64,000 nucleotides of DNA, from contig CACZJL010000008.1 in assembly GCA_902781505.1 (NCBI GenBank), positions 1 to 64,000 on the forward strand, in the 5' to 3' direction. Source of the stretch: an uncultured Lachnospiraceae bacterium (GTDB lineage Bacteria > Bacillota > Clostridia > Lachnospirales > Lachnospiraceae). The notes under the pieces are model-generated. The model saw only the letters and a program-made list of their open reading frames with translations, searched no databases and was not told the origin of the DNA. How positions within the stretch are numbered: the stretch's first letter is position 1; the number at the start of each line of letters is the position of its first letter. The position numbers were made by a program, and so were the translations under genes. Of the stretch, positions 29,343 through 37,388 are shown in pieces.

Positions 29343-30486
29343 GAACACGAGAGGGATATATTTACATATCCCTTTTTGTGTGCGCAAATGTCACTATTGT
29401 GACTTTCTGTCTGCCCCTGCAGATGAGCACACGAAAGGACAGTATGTAAATGCCTTAATCAGAGAAATTAAAGAAGCACCTGCGTGGCTTAAGGAACAGG
29501 GGAGTCAGACATTTGCCTTTTCAACTGCGTTTTTTGGCGGTGGAACGCCGTCTATCTTAAAGGCGGAGGAGATTGTAAGGATTCTGACGGCGATAAGGGA
29601 AAACTTCGGGTTTACGGCTGACGCTGAGATTACGATGGAAGTGAATCCCGGCACGCTGACTGAGGAGAAGGCGAGAATCTGGCACGAGGCAGGGGTGAAT
29701 CGTATCAGCTTCGGCCTGCAGTCGGCGGATGATGAAGAACTGAAAAGAATAGGCCGAATCCATACATTTGCCAAGTTCCAGGAAAGCTTTCGGATTGCAA
29801 GAGAGGCCGGGTTTGATAATATCAATGTCGATCTGATGTCGGCGCTTCCCGGACAGAGCATGGAGTCGTACGAAGAGACGGTAAGAAAGGTGCTTGAAAT
29901 GAAACCGGAGCACATTTCGTCGTACAGTCTGATTCTTGAAGAGGGGACGTATCTTTACGACCACTTAAAGGAATTCCCAGAGCTGCCGGATGAGGACATG
30001 GAAAGAGCGATGTATCACAGAACCTGCGAGATGCTTAAACAGGCGGGTTTCATTCATTATGAGATTTCCAATTTCTCTCTGCCTGGAAGAGAGTGCAGGC
30101 ATAATCAGTCGTATTGGGACCGCACGGAATACTTAGGGGTGGGCCTTGGCAGTGCTACCCTGATTGGAAACAAAAGATTCACAGGAATCAGCAGTTTAAA
30201 GGAGTACCTGAAAGCGGATAAAGATGACTTCAGGGAATGTCAGGAGACGCTTGATACGAAGGATGAGATGTCAGAATACATGTTTCTTGGGCTGCGCATG
30301 ATGAAGGGAGTTTCGTTACGCGCGTTTGAGGACTTGTTTGGAATGTCCGTGATGGAAGTTTTTAGCGAGTCAGTTGATAAACATATAAAAGACGGAACTT
30401 TGAAACTTTCAGAAGGCAGTTTAAGCCTGACTGAACGTGGAATTGATGTCGCTAATTTTGTGATGTCGGATTTTTTAGTGGATTGA
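29332..30486 (+). CDS. hemW: Heme chaperone HemW-like radical SAM protein
   Basis: Related to coproporphyrinogen dehydrogenase HemN but belonging to the shorter HemW group, which lacks coproporphyrinogen oxidase activity in characterised cases. The radical SAM motif is [11 protein letters not shown] (CxxxCxxC) near the N-terminus, followed by AFFGGGTPS and the C-terminal winged-helix part. The start overlaps lepA by 11 bp, the arrangement common in Bacillota. 384 aa. Confidence 0.93.
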   Translation: MKNKNTRGIYLHIPFCVRKCHYCDFLSAPADEHTKGQYVNALIREIKEAPAWLKEQGSQTFAFSTAFFGGGTPSILKAEEIVRILTAIRENFGFTADAEITMEVNPGTLTEEKARIWHEAGVNRISFGLQSADDEELKRIGRIHTFAKFQESFRIAREAGFDNINVDLMSALPGQSMESYEETVRKVLEMKPEHISSYSLILEEGTYLYDHLKEFPELPDEDMERAMYHRTCEMLKQAGFIHYEISNFSLPGRECRHNQSYWDRTEYLGVGLGSATLIGNKRFTGISSLKEYLKADKDDFRECQETLDTKDEMSEYMFLGLRMMKGVSLRAFEDLFGMSVMEVFSESVDKHIKDGTLKLSEGSLSLTERGIDVANFVMSDFLVD

Positions 30487-30513
30487 ATTTTTAAATAAAT
30501 ATGTTAGTATAAT
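30484..30513 (+). promoter_or_regulatory. Promoter of the flavodiiron protein gene
   Basis: TTGAAT (30484-30489), 18 bp, TATAAT (30508-30513). The -35 box begins at the hemW stop codon. The start site near 30520 leaves an 80-nt structured leader. Confidence 0.7.
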
Positions 30514-30520
30514 AGCTAGT

Positions 30521-30590
30521 GGCGCCTGAAAGAAGGTGCGGTGATTTGGTTGTGCGACTGTCTTTACATTGCAGACAGGTTAGCACAGAA
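30521..30590 (+). promoter_or_regulatory. Structured 5' leader of the flavodiiron gene
   Basis: Two hairpins fill the leader. The first pairs GCGCC (30532-30536) with GGTGC (30544-30549 region). The second is longer: TGTGC pairs with GCACA across an internal loop to a perfect CTGTCT/AGACAG stem with a 9-nt loop (about 30550-30588). The second hairpin ends just before the AAAGGA ribosome binding site. It is not a terminator (no U-run). I could not match it to a known riboswitch class; a regulatory role is inferred. Confidence 0.45.
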
Positions 30591-30599
30591 AGGAATATT

Positions 30600-31775
30600 A
30601 TGGAATTAATCAGAGGCACACAGGACATTTACTATGTAGGAGTTCAGGATGAAACCATCGATCTTTTCGAGGATCAGTACATGGTTCCGCAGGGGATTTC
30701 TTACAATTCTTATGTCATCCGTGACAGCAAAATTGCAGTTATGGACACTGTGGACGAAAGAGGAACAGACGTCTGGTTTGATTCTCTTGAAGAAGCACTT
30801 GATGGAAAGGCTCCGGATTACCTTGTAATTCATCATATGGAACCTGACCATTCTGCGAATATTGTGGCATTTATGGCAAAATATCCGGAGACAAAGCTTG
30901 TAGGTAATGCAAAGACATTTACCTTTATGAAGCAGTTCTTTGGCGAGAACTTTGAAGCTAACCAGGTTGTTATCAAGGAAGGTGATACCTTAGAGCTTGG
31001 CGCACATACACTGAAGTTTGTGATGGCACCGATGGTACACTGGCCGGAGGTGTTTGTTTCTTACGATGAAGCATCAAAGACTTTATTCTCCGCCGATGCT
31101 TTTGGTAAATTTGGTGTGCCTGGAGTGAATCTGTACGATAATCAGTCTGACTGGAAGGATGAGGCAAGAAGATATTACATCAATATCGTTGGCAAATATG
31201 GTGCGATGACAACGGCTTTTCTTAAAAAAGCTTCTGCACTTGATATTGAGCGCATCTTACCTCTTCACGGACCGGTTCTTGATCAGAATCTTTCCTACTA
31301 TCTTGATCTTTATAAGACCTGGGGTTCTTATGTTCCTGAGAGAAAGGGTACTGTAATCCTTGCAGCATCCACACATGGAAATATGGTAAGGGCAGCAGAG
31401 AGATTTGCAGAGATCCTGAAGGGCAGAGGTGAAGAAGTTCTTGTGTTTGATGTTAACCGTGATGATCCGGCTGAGATGGTGGCAGAGATGTTTGCATACG
31501 ATAAGGCTGTGATTGCGACGATTACATATGATGGCGGACTGATGCCGGCCATGATGGATATGCTGTACAGATTAAAGCATAAGGGCTATCAGAACCGCAA
31601 GGTTGGAATTATTGAGAGCGGTACCTGGGGACCGGTTGCAGCCAGGATTGTTCGTGCTGAACTGGAAGGTTGCAAGAATCTAACGGTAGCGGAGAAGACA
31701 GTTACGATTCTTTCTGCAATGAATGAAAAGACAGAAGGCGACTTTATCGAGCTCGCAGATGAACTGTTAGGCTGA
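30600..31775 (+). CDS. Flavodiiron protein (FprA/ROO-type A flavoprotein)
   Basis: Reduces O2 (or NO) to water (or N2O) with electrons from rubredoxin or reduced flavin, protecting anaerobes from oxygen. The N-terminal metallo-beta-lactamase-like domain has a complete diiron set: H79, E81, D83 and H84 in HMEPDH, H147 in MVHWPE, D166 in SADAFG and H223 in LHGP. The C-terminal flavodoxin domain (about 255-391) has the FMN phosphate loop ASTHGNM. No rubredoxin domain is fused. The open frame reaches back to 30519, but AAAGGA precedes the ATG at 30600 (391 aa). It lies before the oxygen-sensitive PFOR gene. Confidence 0.94.
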   Translation: MELIRGTQDIYYVGVQDETIDLFEDQYMVPQGISYNSYVIRDSKIAVMDTVDERGTDVWFDSLEEALDGKAPDYLVIHHMEPDHSANIVAFMAKYPETKLVGNAKTFTFMKQFFGENFEANQVVIKEGDTLELGAHTLKFVMAPMVHWPEVFVSYDEASKTLFSADAFGKFGVPGVNLYDNQSDWKDEARRYYINIVGKYGAMTTAFLKKASALDIERILPLHGPVLDQNLSYYLDLYKTWGSYVPERKGTVILAASTHGNMVRAAERFAEILKGRGEEVLVFDVNRDDPAEMVAEMFAYDKAVIATITYDGGLMPAMMDMLYRLKHKGYQNRKVGIIESGTWGPVAARIVRAELEGCKNLTVAEKTVTILSAMNEKTEGDFIELADELLG

Positions 31776-31960
31776 TTTTCTGACTGGGTAATCAAATTCG
31801 TGCAATATTACCATAATTTTTATGAGACTGTCGGAGAGTACTTTTGTGCTTTATCACTCTGAACTGACAGAAATGCTAGAAAAATAGCGCAATTGGTTGA
31901 AAATTGCCCAAAAGTTCAAAAATTAAAGACATTCATCAACAATAAGTTAATGTGTGATTA

Positions 31961-31974
31961 CGAAAGCGCTTACA
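31961..31974 (+). promoter_or_regulatory. cre-like sequence (possible CcpA site)
   Basis: CGAAAGCGCTTACA matches the catabolite-responsive consensus TGWAARCGYTWNCW at 13 of 14 positions. It is also the left arm of a terminator, so the match may be accidental. It lies about 50 bp upstream of the PFOR -35 box. Confidence 0.3.
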
Positions 31975-32012
31975 TGCCAGTAATAACTGGTGTGCAAGCG
32001 CTTTTGTTTTTC
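31963..32012 (+). terminator. Intrinsic terminator upstream of PFOR
   Basis: AAAGCGCTT-CA-CCAGT pairs with ACTGG-TG-AAGCGCTTT around an AATA loop, followed by TGTTTTTC. It most likely ends the flavodiiron transcript, nearly 190 bp after its stop codon. Confidence 0.8.
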
Positions 32013-32025
32013 TTTTAATACAACC

Positions 32026-32054
32026 TTTACAATTACTTTGACAAAGACTAAAAT
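32026..32054 (+). promoter_or_regulatory. Promoter of the PFOR gene
   Basis: TTTACA (32026-32031), 17 bp, TAAAAT (32049-32054). A TTGACA at 32038 is stronger as a -35 but has no -10 at proper spacing. The leader is about 45 nt, with AGCGAGGT as ribosome binding site. Confidence 0.65.
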
Positions 32055-32106
32055 GATTATTAGCTGGGGCAGATCCCCCAAAAATTTTAAAGCGAGGTAA
32101 ACATTT

Positions 32107-35100
32107 ATGGCAAGAAAAATGCTGACCATGGATGGTAATACAGCTGCTGCACACGTATCTTATGCGTTTACAGAAGTAGCTACTATCTATCCTATCACTC
32201 CTTCTTCACCAATGGCTGACTATACAGATCAGTGGGCTACACAGGGAAGAAAGAACATTTTCGGCGACACAGTTAAACTCGTAGAACTTGAATCTGAAGG
32301 CGGTGCTTCAGGTGCGTTCCACGGTTCTCTGTCTGCTGGTGCATTAACAACAACTTACACAGCATCTCAGGGTCTTCTTCTTATGATCCCTAACATGTAC
32401 AAAGTAGCTGGTGAATTATTACCGGGTGTTATCGATGTTTCTGCAAGAGCTTTAGCATCTCATGCACTTTCTATCTTCGGTGATCACTCTGACGTTTATG
32501 CATGCCGCCAGACTGGTTTTGCAATGCTTTGCTCCAACTCCGTGCAGGAAGTTATGGACTTAGGCGCAGTTGCTCACTTAGCAGCTATCGAAGGTCGTGT
32601 TCCTTTCGTACATTTCTTCGATGGTTTCCGTACATCTCATGAAATCCAGAAGATCGCTGTCTGGGATTATGAAGACCTTAAGGAAATGACAGATATGGAT
32701 GCTGTTAAGGAATTCAAGAAGAGAGCTCTCAATCCTGAGCATCCGGTACTTCACGGTTCAGCTCAGAACCCTGATATCTTCTTCCAGGTAAGAGAAGCTG
32801 CCAACGGTTACTACGATGCAGTTCCTGGTATCGTTGAGAAGTACATGAACGCTGTTAACGCTAAGATTGGTACTGACTACAAGCCATTCAACTACTACGG
32901 TGCACCTGATGCTGAGAAGGTTATCGTAGCTATGGGTTCTGTATGCGATACAATCGAAGAGACAATTGATTACATGTTAGCTAAGGGTGAGAAGGTCGGA
33001 CTGGTTAAGGTTCATCTTTACAGACCTTTCTCTGCTAAGTATCTCACAGCAGTTATTCCTGAGACAGTTAAGACAATCTCTGTTATTGACCGTTCTAAGG
33101 AGCCAGGTTCTATCGGTGAGCCTTTATTCCTTGATGTAGTTGCTGCATTAAAGGATACTCAGTTCCAGAACGTAACAGTCCTTAACGGACGTTACGGCCT
33201 TGGTTCTAAGAACACAACTCCAGCTGACATCCTTGCTATCTTTGCTAACGAAACAAAGAAGGATTTCACAGTTGGTATCGTTGATGACGTTACACATAAG
33301 TCCCTTGACAGAATTGATGGAATTAACACAGCACCAGACGGAACAATCTCCTGCAAGTTCTGGGGACTTGGTTCTGATGGTACAGTAGGTGCTAACAAGA
33401 ACTCCATCAAGATCATTGGTGACCATACAGATATGTACGCTCAGGCTTACTTTGACTATGACTCCAAGAAGTCCGGTGGTGTAACATGTTCTCACCTTCG
33501 TTTTGGTAAGACACCAATTAAGTCTACATACCTCATTGACAAGGCTGATTTCGTAGCATGTCATTGTCCGGCATATGTAAATAAGTATGATATGGTTCAG
33601 GATATTAAGGATGGCGGTACATTCCTCCTTAACTGCGAATGGTCTGCTGACGAAGTTGGAGAGCACCTTCCAGGACAGGTTAAGAAGTACCTTGCTGATC
33701 ATAATATTAAGTTCTATATCATTGATGGTATCAAGATTGGTAAGGAAATCGGACTTGGAAGCCGTATCAACACAGTTCTCCAGTCTGCATTCTTCAAGCT
33801 TGCTAACATCATCCCTGAAGAAGACGCTATATCCTACATGAAGGAGAAGGCTAAGGCTTCTTACTCTAAGAAGGGTGATGATATCGTTAAGATGAACTAC
33901 GATGCGATTGATGCCGGTGCTCAGAACATCGTTGAAGTTAACGTTCCGGCTGAGTGGTCTAACTGCACACCGGTTGAACTTGAAACAAAGGCAACAGAGG
34001 GTACAGCAGATGTTCTTGACTTCGTTAACAACATCCAGAAGCCAATCAACGCTCAGAGAGGTGACTCACTTCCGGTTTCTACTTTCAAGAACGTTATTGA
34101 TGGTACATTCCCTCAGGGTACTGCAGCTTACGAGAAGCGTGGTATCGCTGTTGACGTTCCTGCATGGGATCCAGAACACTGCTTACAGTGTAACCAGTGC
34201 TCATATGTATGTCCTCACGCTGTAATCAGACCTGTAGTTCTGACAGAGGCCGAGAAGGCTGACGCTCCTGCAGAAATGAAGCTCGCTCCTATGACAGGTA
34301 TGCCTGGCTACTACTTCGGAATCACTGTATCTGCACTTGACTGTACAGGTTGTGGTTCTTGTACAAATGTTTGTCCGGGAAACAACAAGTTTGATGTTCT
34401 TAAGATGGCATCCCTTGAATCTCAGCTCGCTGAGCAGGCTAATTTTGACTTCGCTGTCAAGGTTGCCGATAAGCCAGAAGTTGTTGAAAAGTTCAAGAAG
34501 GGTACTGTTAAGGGATCTCAGTTCGTTCAGCCTTTACTTGAGTTCTCAGGTGCTTGTGCCGGATGTGGTGAAACACCTTACGCTAAGCTCGTTACACAGA
34601 TTTGCGGTGACAGAATGATCGTTGCTAACGCAACAGGTTGCTCATCTATCTGGGCAGGTTCTTCACCTTCTACTCCTTACACAGTTAACAAGGCAGGCAA
34701 GGGTCCGGCTTGGGGTAACTCACTGTTCGAGGATAACGCTGAGTTCGGTTTCGGTATGAAGCTTGCTCAGGAAGCAGAGAGAGCTTCTCTTCAGAATAAG
34801 CTCGTTGCTATTAACGAAGCTACAGCTGATGAGGCTCTTAAGGCTGCAATCGCTGAGTACAATGACACATTCGAAGATGCTGAGGCTAACTCCAAGGCTA
34901 CAGATAAGCTCGTTACAGCATTAGAAGCAGAAGGTTCTGATGCAGCTAAGGCTGTTCTTGAGCAGAAAGATTTCTTATCCAAGAAGTCACAGTGGATTTT
35001 CGGTGGTGACGGATGGGCTTACGATATCGGTTACGGCGGTCTCGACCACGTTCTTGCAGCTCACAGAGATGTAAACGTATTCGTATTCGATACAGAAGTT

Positions 35101-35631
35101 TACTCCAACACAGGTGGTCAGGCTTCTAAGTCTACAAACCTTGGTGCTATCGCTCAGTTCGCTGCAGCAGGTAAGGATGTAAAGAAGAAGGATCTTGCAG
35201 CTATCTGCATGTCTTATGGTTACATCTACGTAGCTCAGGTTGCTATGGGTGCTAACATGGCACAGTGCGTAAAGGCTATCCAGGAAGCTGAAAGCTACAA
35301 TGGACCTTCTATCGTTATTGGTTACGCTCCATGTATCAACCATGGTATCCGTAAGGGTATGAGCAAGGCTATGGAAGAAGAGAAGCTTGCTGTTGAGACA
35401 GGTTACTGGAATATCTTCAGATATGATCCACGTCTCACTGCAGAAGGCAAGAATCCATTCCAGCTCGATTCTAAGGCTCCTACTAAGGAATATGATGAGT
35501 TCATCATGGGTGAAACTCGTTACATCAACCTTAAGAAGAAGAACCCAGAAAGAGCAGAAAGACTCTTCAGTGAAGCTCGTGAAAACGCTAAGGCTAAGTT
35601 CGCAGCACTCCAGAAGAGAGCTGAAAACTAA
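32107..35631 (+). CDS. nifJ: Pyruvate:ferredoxin (flavodoxin) oxidoreductase
   Basis: The single-chain homodimeric PFOR that oxidises pyruvate to acetyl-CoA and CO2 and reduces ferredoxin, the central step of clostridial fermentation. The N-terminal domains carry the pyruvate-binding YPITPSSPM, and the ferredoxin-like insert carries two 4Fe-4S motifs (CLQCNQCSYVCPH and CTGCGSCTNVCPG). The C-terminal thiamine-diphosphate domain has CAGCGETPYAKL, GDGWAYDIGYGGLDH and the conserved SNTGGQASKST. The length (1174 aa) is normal. Codon use looks strongly optimised for high expression, which also explains the long spurious antisense frames in this gene. Confidence 0.98.
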   Translation: MARKMLTMDGNTAAAHVSYAFTEVATIYPITPSSPMADYTDQWATQGRKNIFGDTVKLVELESEGGASGAFHGSLSAGALTTTYTASQGLLLMIPNMYKVAGELLPGVIDVSARALASHALSIFGDHSDVYACRQTGFAMLCSNSVQEVMDLGAVAHLAAIEGRVPFVHFFDGFRTSHEIQKIAVWDYEDLKEMTDMDAVKEFKKRALNPEHPVLHGSAQNPDIFFQVREAANGYYDAVPGIVEKYMNAVNAKIGTDYKPFNYYGAPDAEKVIVAMGSVCDTIEETIDYMLAKGEKVGLVKVHLYRPFSAKYLTAVIPETVKTISVIDRSKEPGSIGEPLFLDVVAALKDTQFQNVTVLNGRYGLGSKNTTPADILAIFANETKKDFTVGIVDDVTHKSLDRIDGINTAPDGTISCKFWGLGSDGTVGANKNSIKIIGDHTDMYAQAYFDYDSKKSGGVTCSHLRFGKTPIKSTYLIDKADFVACHCPAYVNKYDMVQDIKDGGTFLLNCEWSADEVGEHLPGQVKKYLADHNIKFYIIDGIKIGKEIGLGSRINTVLQSAFFKLANIIPEEDAISYMKEKAKASYSKKGDDIVKMNYDAIDAGAQNIVEVNVPAEWSNCTPVELETKATEGTADVLDFVNNIQKPINAQRGDSLPVSTFKNVIDGTFPQGTAAYEKRGIAVDVPAWDPEHCLQCNQCSYVCPHAVIRPVVLTEAEKADAPAEMKLAPMTGMPGYYFGITVSALDCTGCGSCTNVCPGNNKFDVLKMASLESQLAEQANFDFAVKVADKPEVVEKFKKGTVKGSQFVQPLLEFSGACAGCGETPYAKLVTQICGDRMIVANATGCSSIWAGSSPSTPYTVNKAGKGPAWGNSLFEDNAEFGFGMKLAQEAERASLQNKLVAINEATADEALKAAIAEYNDTFEDAEANSKATDKLVTALEAEGSDAAKAVLEQKDFLSKKSQWIFGGDGWAYDIGYGGLDHVLAAHRDVNVFVFDTEVYSNTGGQASKSTNLGAIAQFAAAGKDVKKKDLAAICMSYGYIYVAQVAMGANMAQCVKAIQEAESYNGPSIVIGYAPCINHGIRKGMSKAMEEEKLAVETGYWNIFRYDPRLTAEGKNPFQLDSKAPTKEYDEFIMGETRYINLKKKNPERAERLFSEARENAKAKFAALQKRAEN

Positions 35632-35658
35632 TCTTAGTTTCAACTGAGTAAATTTACG

Positions 35659-35692
35659 GGGCGCCCCGGTCAGGAAACTGGCCGGGGCGCCT
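35659..35692 (+). terminator. Strong GC hairpin downstream of PFOR
   Basis: GGCGCCCCGG plus CAG pairs with CTG plus CCGGGGCGCC around a GAAA loop, with one mismatch. The next bases are TCTGCGCG, so there is no U-tail. Its placement 28 nt after the stop codon suggests a 3' end structure. Confidence 0.5.
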
Positions 35693-35713
35693 CTGCGCGT
35701 TCATGGACGCGGT

Positions 35714-35769
35714 GCGAATGTGCGCCGCGGGAGTAGAGGGAGTCATAGGCGGATGCGCACCGCAGGAGT
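35714..35769 (+). repeat. Imperfect 21-bp direct repeat pair
   Basis: Copies at 35714-35734 and 35749-35769 differ at four positions, all transitions. The upstream segment GCGGTGCG can pair with either copy, giving mutually exclusive hairpins. Confidence 0.6.
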
Positions 35770-35824
35770 TTTAGAAGAAATTTATCTTTTTTTATACTTA
35801 AATGATGGGATTTATGCGGGTTTC

Positions 35825-35833
35825 TGATACAAT
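35825..35833 (+). promoter_or_regulatory. Extended -10 promoter of the Hsp70-like gene
   Basis: TG-A-TACAAT (TGnTAnnnT type) without a recognisable -35 box. The start site lies about 30 nt before the TTG start codon. Confidence 0.5.
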
Positions 35834-35868
35834 TGGATTAGGGAATTTTGGAAAAGAGGATTGATACA

Positions 35869-37293
35869 TTGGCTCGTTCAATTGGTATTGATATCGGTAC
35901 ATCGAAGATTTGCGCCGCGGTAACAGAATCCGGCGTAACTACCATTTTAAAAAATAAAGACGGTTATACCTTTTATCCCGCGGTTCTTGCTAAGACTGAA
36001 GACGGATATCTGGTGGGCAATTCGGCGGTCAGACAGACACTTAGCAGAATTGATTCTACAGATTATTATCTGAAGAGAAAGCTTGGAGCGCTTGAGGTGA
36101 ATGATGTTTCTGAGAGAGTGGAAATTCAGGATAAGCTGACAGTTCTATTTAAAACGATTCGCTCTGACGCGGAAAATGCATTGCGTACGGTTGTACGTGA
36201 CTGCGTAGTTTCTGTGCCGGCCTGCTTTCGTATGCTTTCAAGAGATTGCATTCTGACTTCTGCCCGTGCGGCAGGATTTGAGTCTGTCAGACTTGTGAGT
36301 GAACAGGCGAGCGCAGCCCTTGTTTACAGCAGGGAAGTAAAGGGAACAGAACGCGTCATGATCGTAGATTTTGGAGGCGGAATGCTGACTGTGTCGCTGG
36401 CTGAAATCACGGGAAGTGGGGCAGATGAAGCTACGGTTACGATGCTTTCGAATGCTGAAAATCAGAATTTGGGTGGAATTGAGTTTACAAGATGCATTGT
36501 TTCAGATGTGCGAAACCGGCTGAAGGAAGAGTATCATCTGGATGTAAAGAAAGATAAGAAAACCATGTATCGACTCGAGCAGGAGGCGGGCCGTGTAAAA
36601 AAGGAACTGTCCTCCTCGCCGATTGCTACATTTTCCATAAATAATCTCGCAGTAGTGGATGGAGAAGAAATATCTTTTGAATATGATTATTCAAGAGTGC
36701 AGTTAGAGCGGCTTTCAAAGGATCTGATTGACGAGATGGAAATGGAAGTGCAGAAAGCACTGGTGGATGCGGATCTTGAGTGGGCAGATATTTCTGCCAT
36801 CATTCTGGTTGGCGGAACAACAAGAATTCCTGCCGTAGCAGATCGAATCCGGCGGATAAGTGAGCTTGAACCGTCGCATTATCTCGAACCACAGGAGTGC
36901 GTGGCGGCAGGTGCATCTATGCTCGCAGATACGCTGTTTCGAGGTGAGGATAAGGCTGTGGTGCGCGATGTCGCACCGATGAATGTTCTGGTGAAAGCGG
37001 GAGAAAACAGGACATTTGTGGCAGTGGAGAAAAATCAACCTTTGCCATGTGAATTAAAGAAAGAGTTGCATTCCGGACGCCTGTTTTCGCAGACAATCCA
37101 GATGAAAATCTATGAGGGTAATCACCTGAAAGCAGAGGACAATGTGCTGATCAGAAAAATCGGCGTCAGGGCAGAGAAGGAATCACTTTTAGAGAAGCCG
37201 GCGAGTACTCTGCTGTTTAAAATGGATGAAAGCGGGATGCTTCATATCGAAGCGAAGGGCTCGGACTTGAAAGACACGATTCATATATGCTAG
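35869..37293 (+). CDS. Short Hsp70-family protein without lid domain
   Basis: A DnaK-like ATPase. The nucleotide-binding domain is intact: IGIDIGTSK at the N-terminus, VDFGGGMLTVSLAE as phosphate 2, and ILVGGTTRIPAV near residue 320. A beta-type substrate-binding domain follows (about 370-474, starting VRDVAPMNVLV), but the protein ends where the helical lid of DnaK would begin, so it is 474 aa instead of about 610. There is no dnaJ or grpE nearby. AAAGAGGA is best spaced for the TTG at 35869; a TTG at 35848 would add seven residues. The client is unknown; it may be a specialised chaperone such as HscC-type proteins. Confidence 0.85.
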   Translation: MARSIGIDIGTSKICAAVTESGVTTILKNKDGYTFYPAVLAKTEDGYLVGNSAVRQTLSRIDSTDYYLKRKLGALEVNDVSERVEIQDKLTVLFKTIRSDAENALRTVVRDCVVSVPACFRMLSRDCILTSARAAGFESVRLVSEQASAALVYSREVKGTERVMIVDFGGGMLTVSLAEITGSGADEATVTMLSNAENQNLGGIEFTRCIVSDVRNRLKEEYHLDVKKDKKTMYRLEQEAGRVKKELSSSPIATFSINNLAVVDGEEISFEYDYSRVQLERLSKDLIDEMEMEVQKALVDADLEWADISAIILVGGTTRIPAVADRIRRISELEPSHYLEPQECVAAGASMLADTLFRGEDKAVVRDVAPMNVLVKAGENRTFVAVEKNQPLPCELKKELHSGRLFSQTIQMKIYEGNHLKAEDNVLIRKIGVRAEKESLLEKPASTLLFKMDESGMLHIEAKGSDLKDTIHIC

Positions 37294-37388
37294 ACTACAT
37301 CAGGTAACAAAACTGCGCTTTTTAGTCAGGATCTTGAGATGGCGCTTTTGATGATAAAAAGCTGCATGAGAGGAAAGAAGAGGGAACG

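Larger units (their letters stand above)
31776..32106. other. Intergenic region before the PFOR gene
   Basis: No gene is seen in these 331 bp. They hold a two-part inverted repeat (CTGTC/GACAG at 31828-31832 and 31866-31870, with AGAGT/ACTCT inside), a short GCAATT/AATTGC hairpin (about 31889-31907), the strong terminator at 31963 with a cre-like sequence in its arm, the PFOR promoter, and a GGGG/CCCC mini-hairpin in the PFOR leader. Confidence 0.6.
35632..35824. other. GC-rich intergenic hairpin region after PFOR
   Basis: A strong hairpin (GGCGCCCCGG...CCGGGGCGCC, 35659-35692) follows the PFOR stop codon; it has no U-run, so it may be a transcript-end stabiliser or Rho-type end rather than a classical terminator. 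Further GC-rich hairpins and a repeated element follow up to about 35770, then an AT-rich run before the next promoter. No gene is seen. Confidence 0.6.

Noticed and set aside
32038-32064. TTGACA as the PFOR -35 box
   Set aside because: No -10 sequence lies at 16-18 bp; the TTTACA/TAAAAT pair overlapping it has better spacing.
33148-33702. Long antisense open frame (184 aa) inside the PFOR gene
   Set aside because: It is on the opposite strand of a highly expressed, codon-optimised gene, has no ribosome binding site and has a low-complexity, unrecognisable translation.
34987-35643. 218-aa antisense open frame at the PFOR 3' end
   Set aside because: Same cause as above: biased codon use on the coding strand leaves few stops on the complementary strand. 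No family resemblance.
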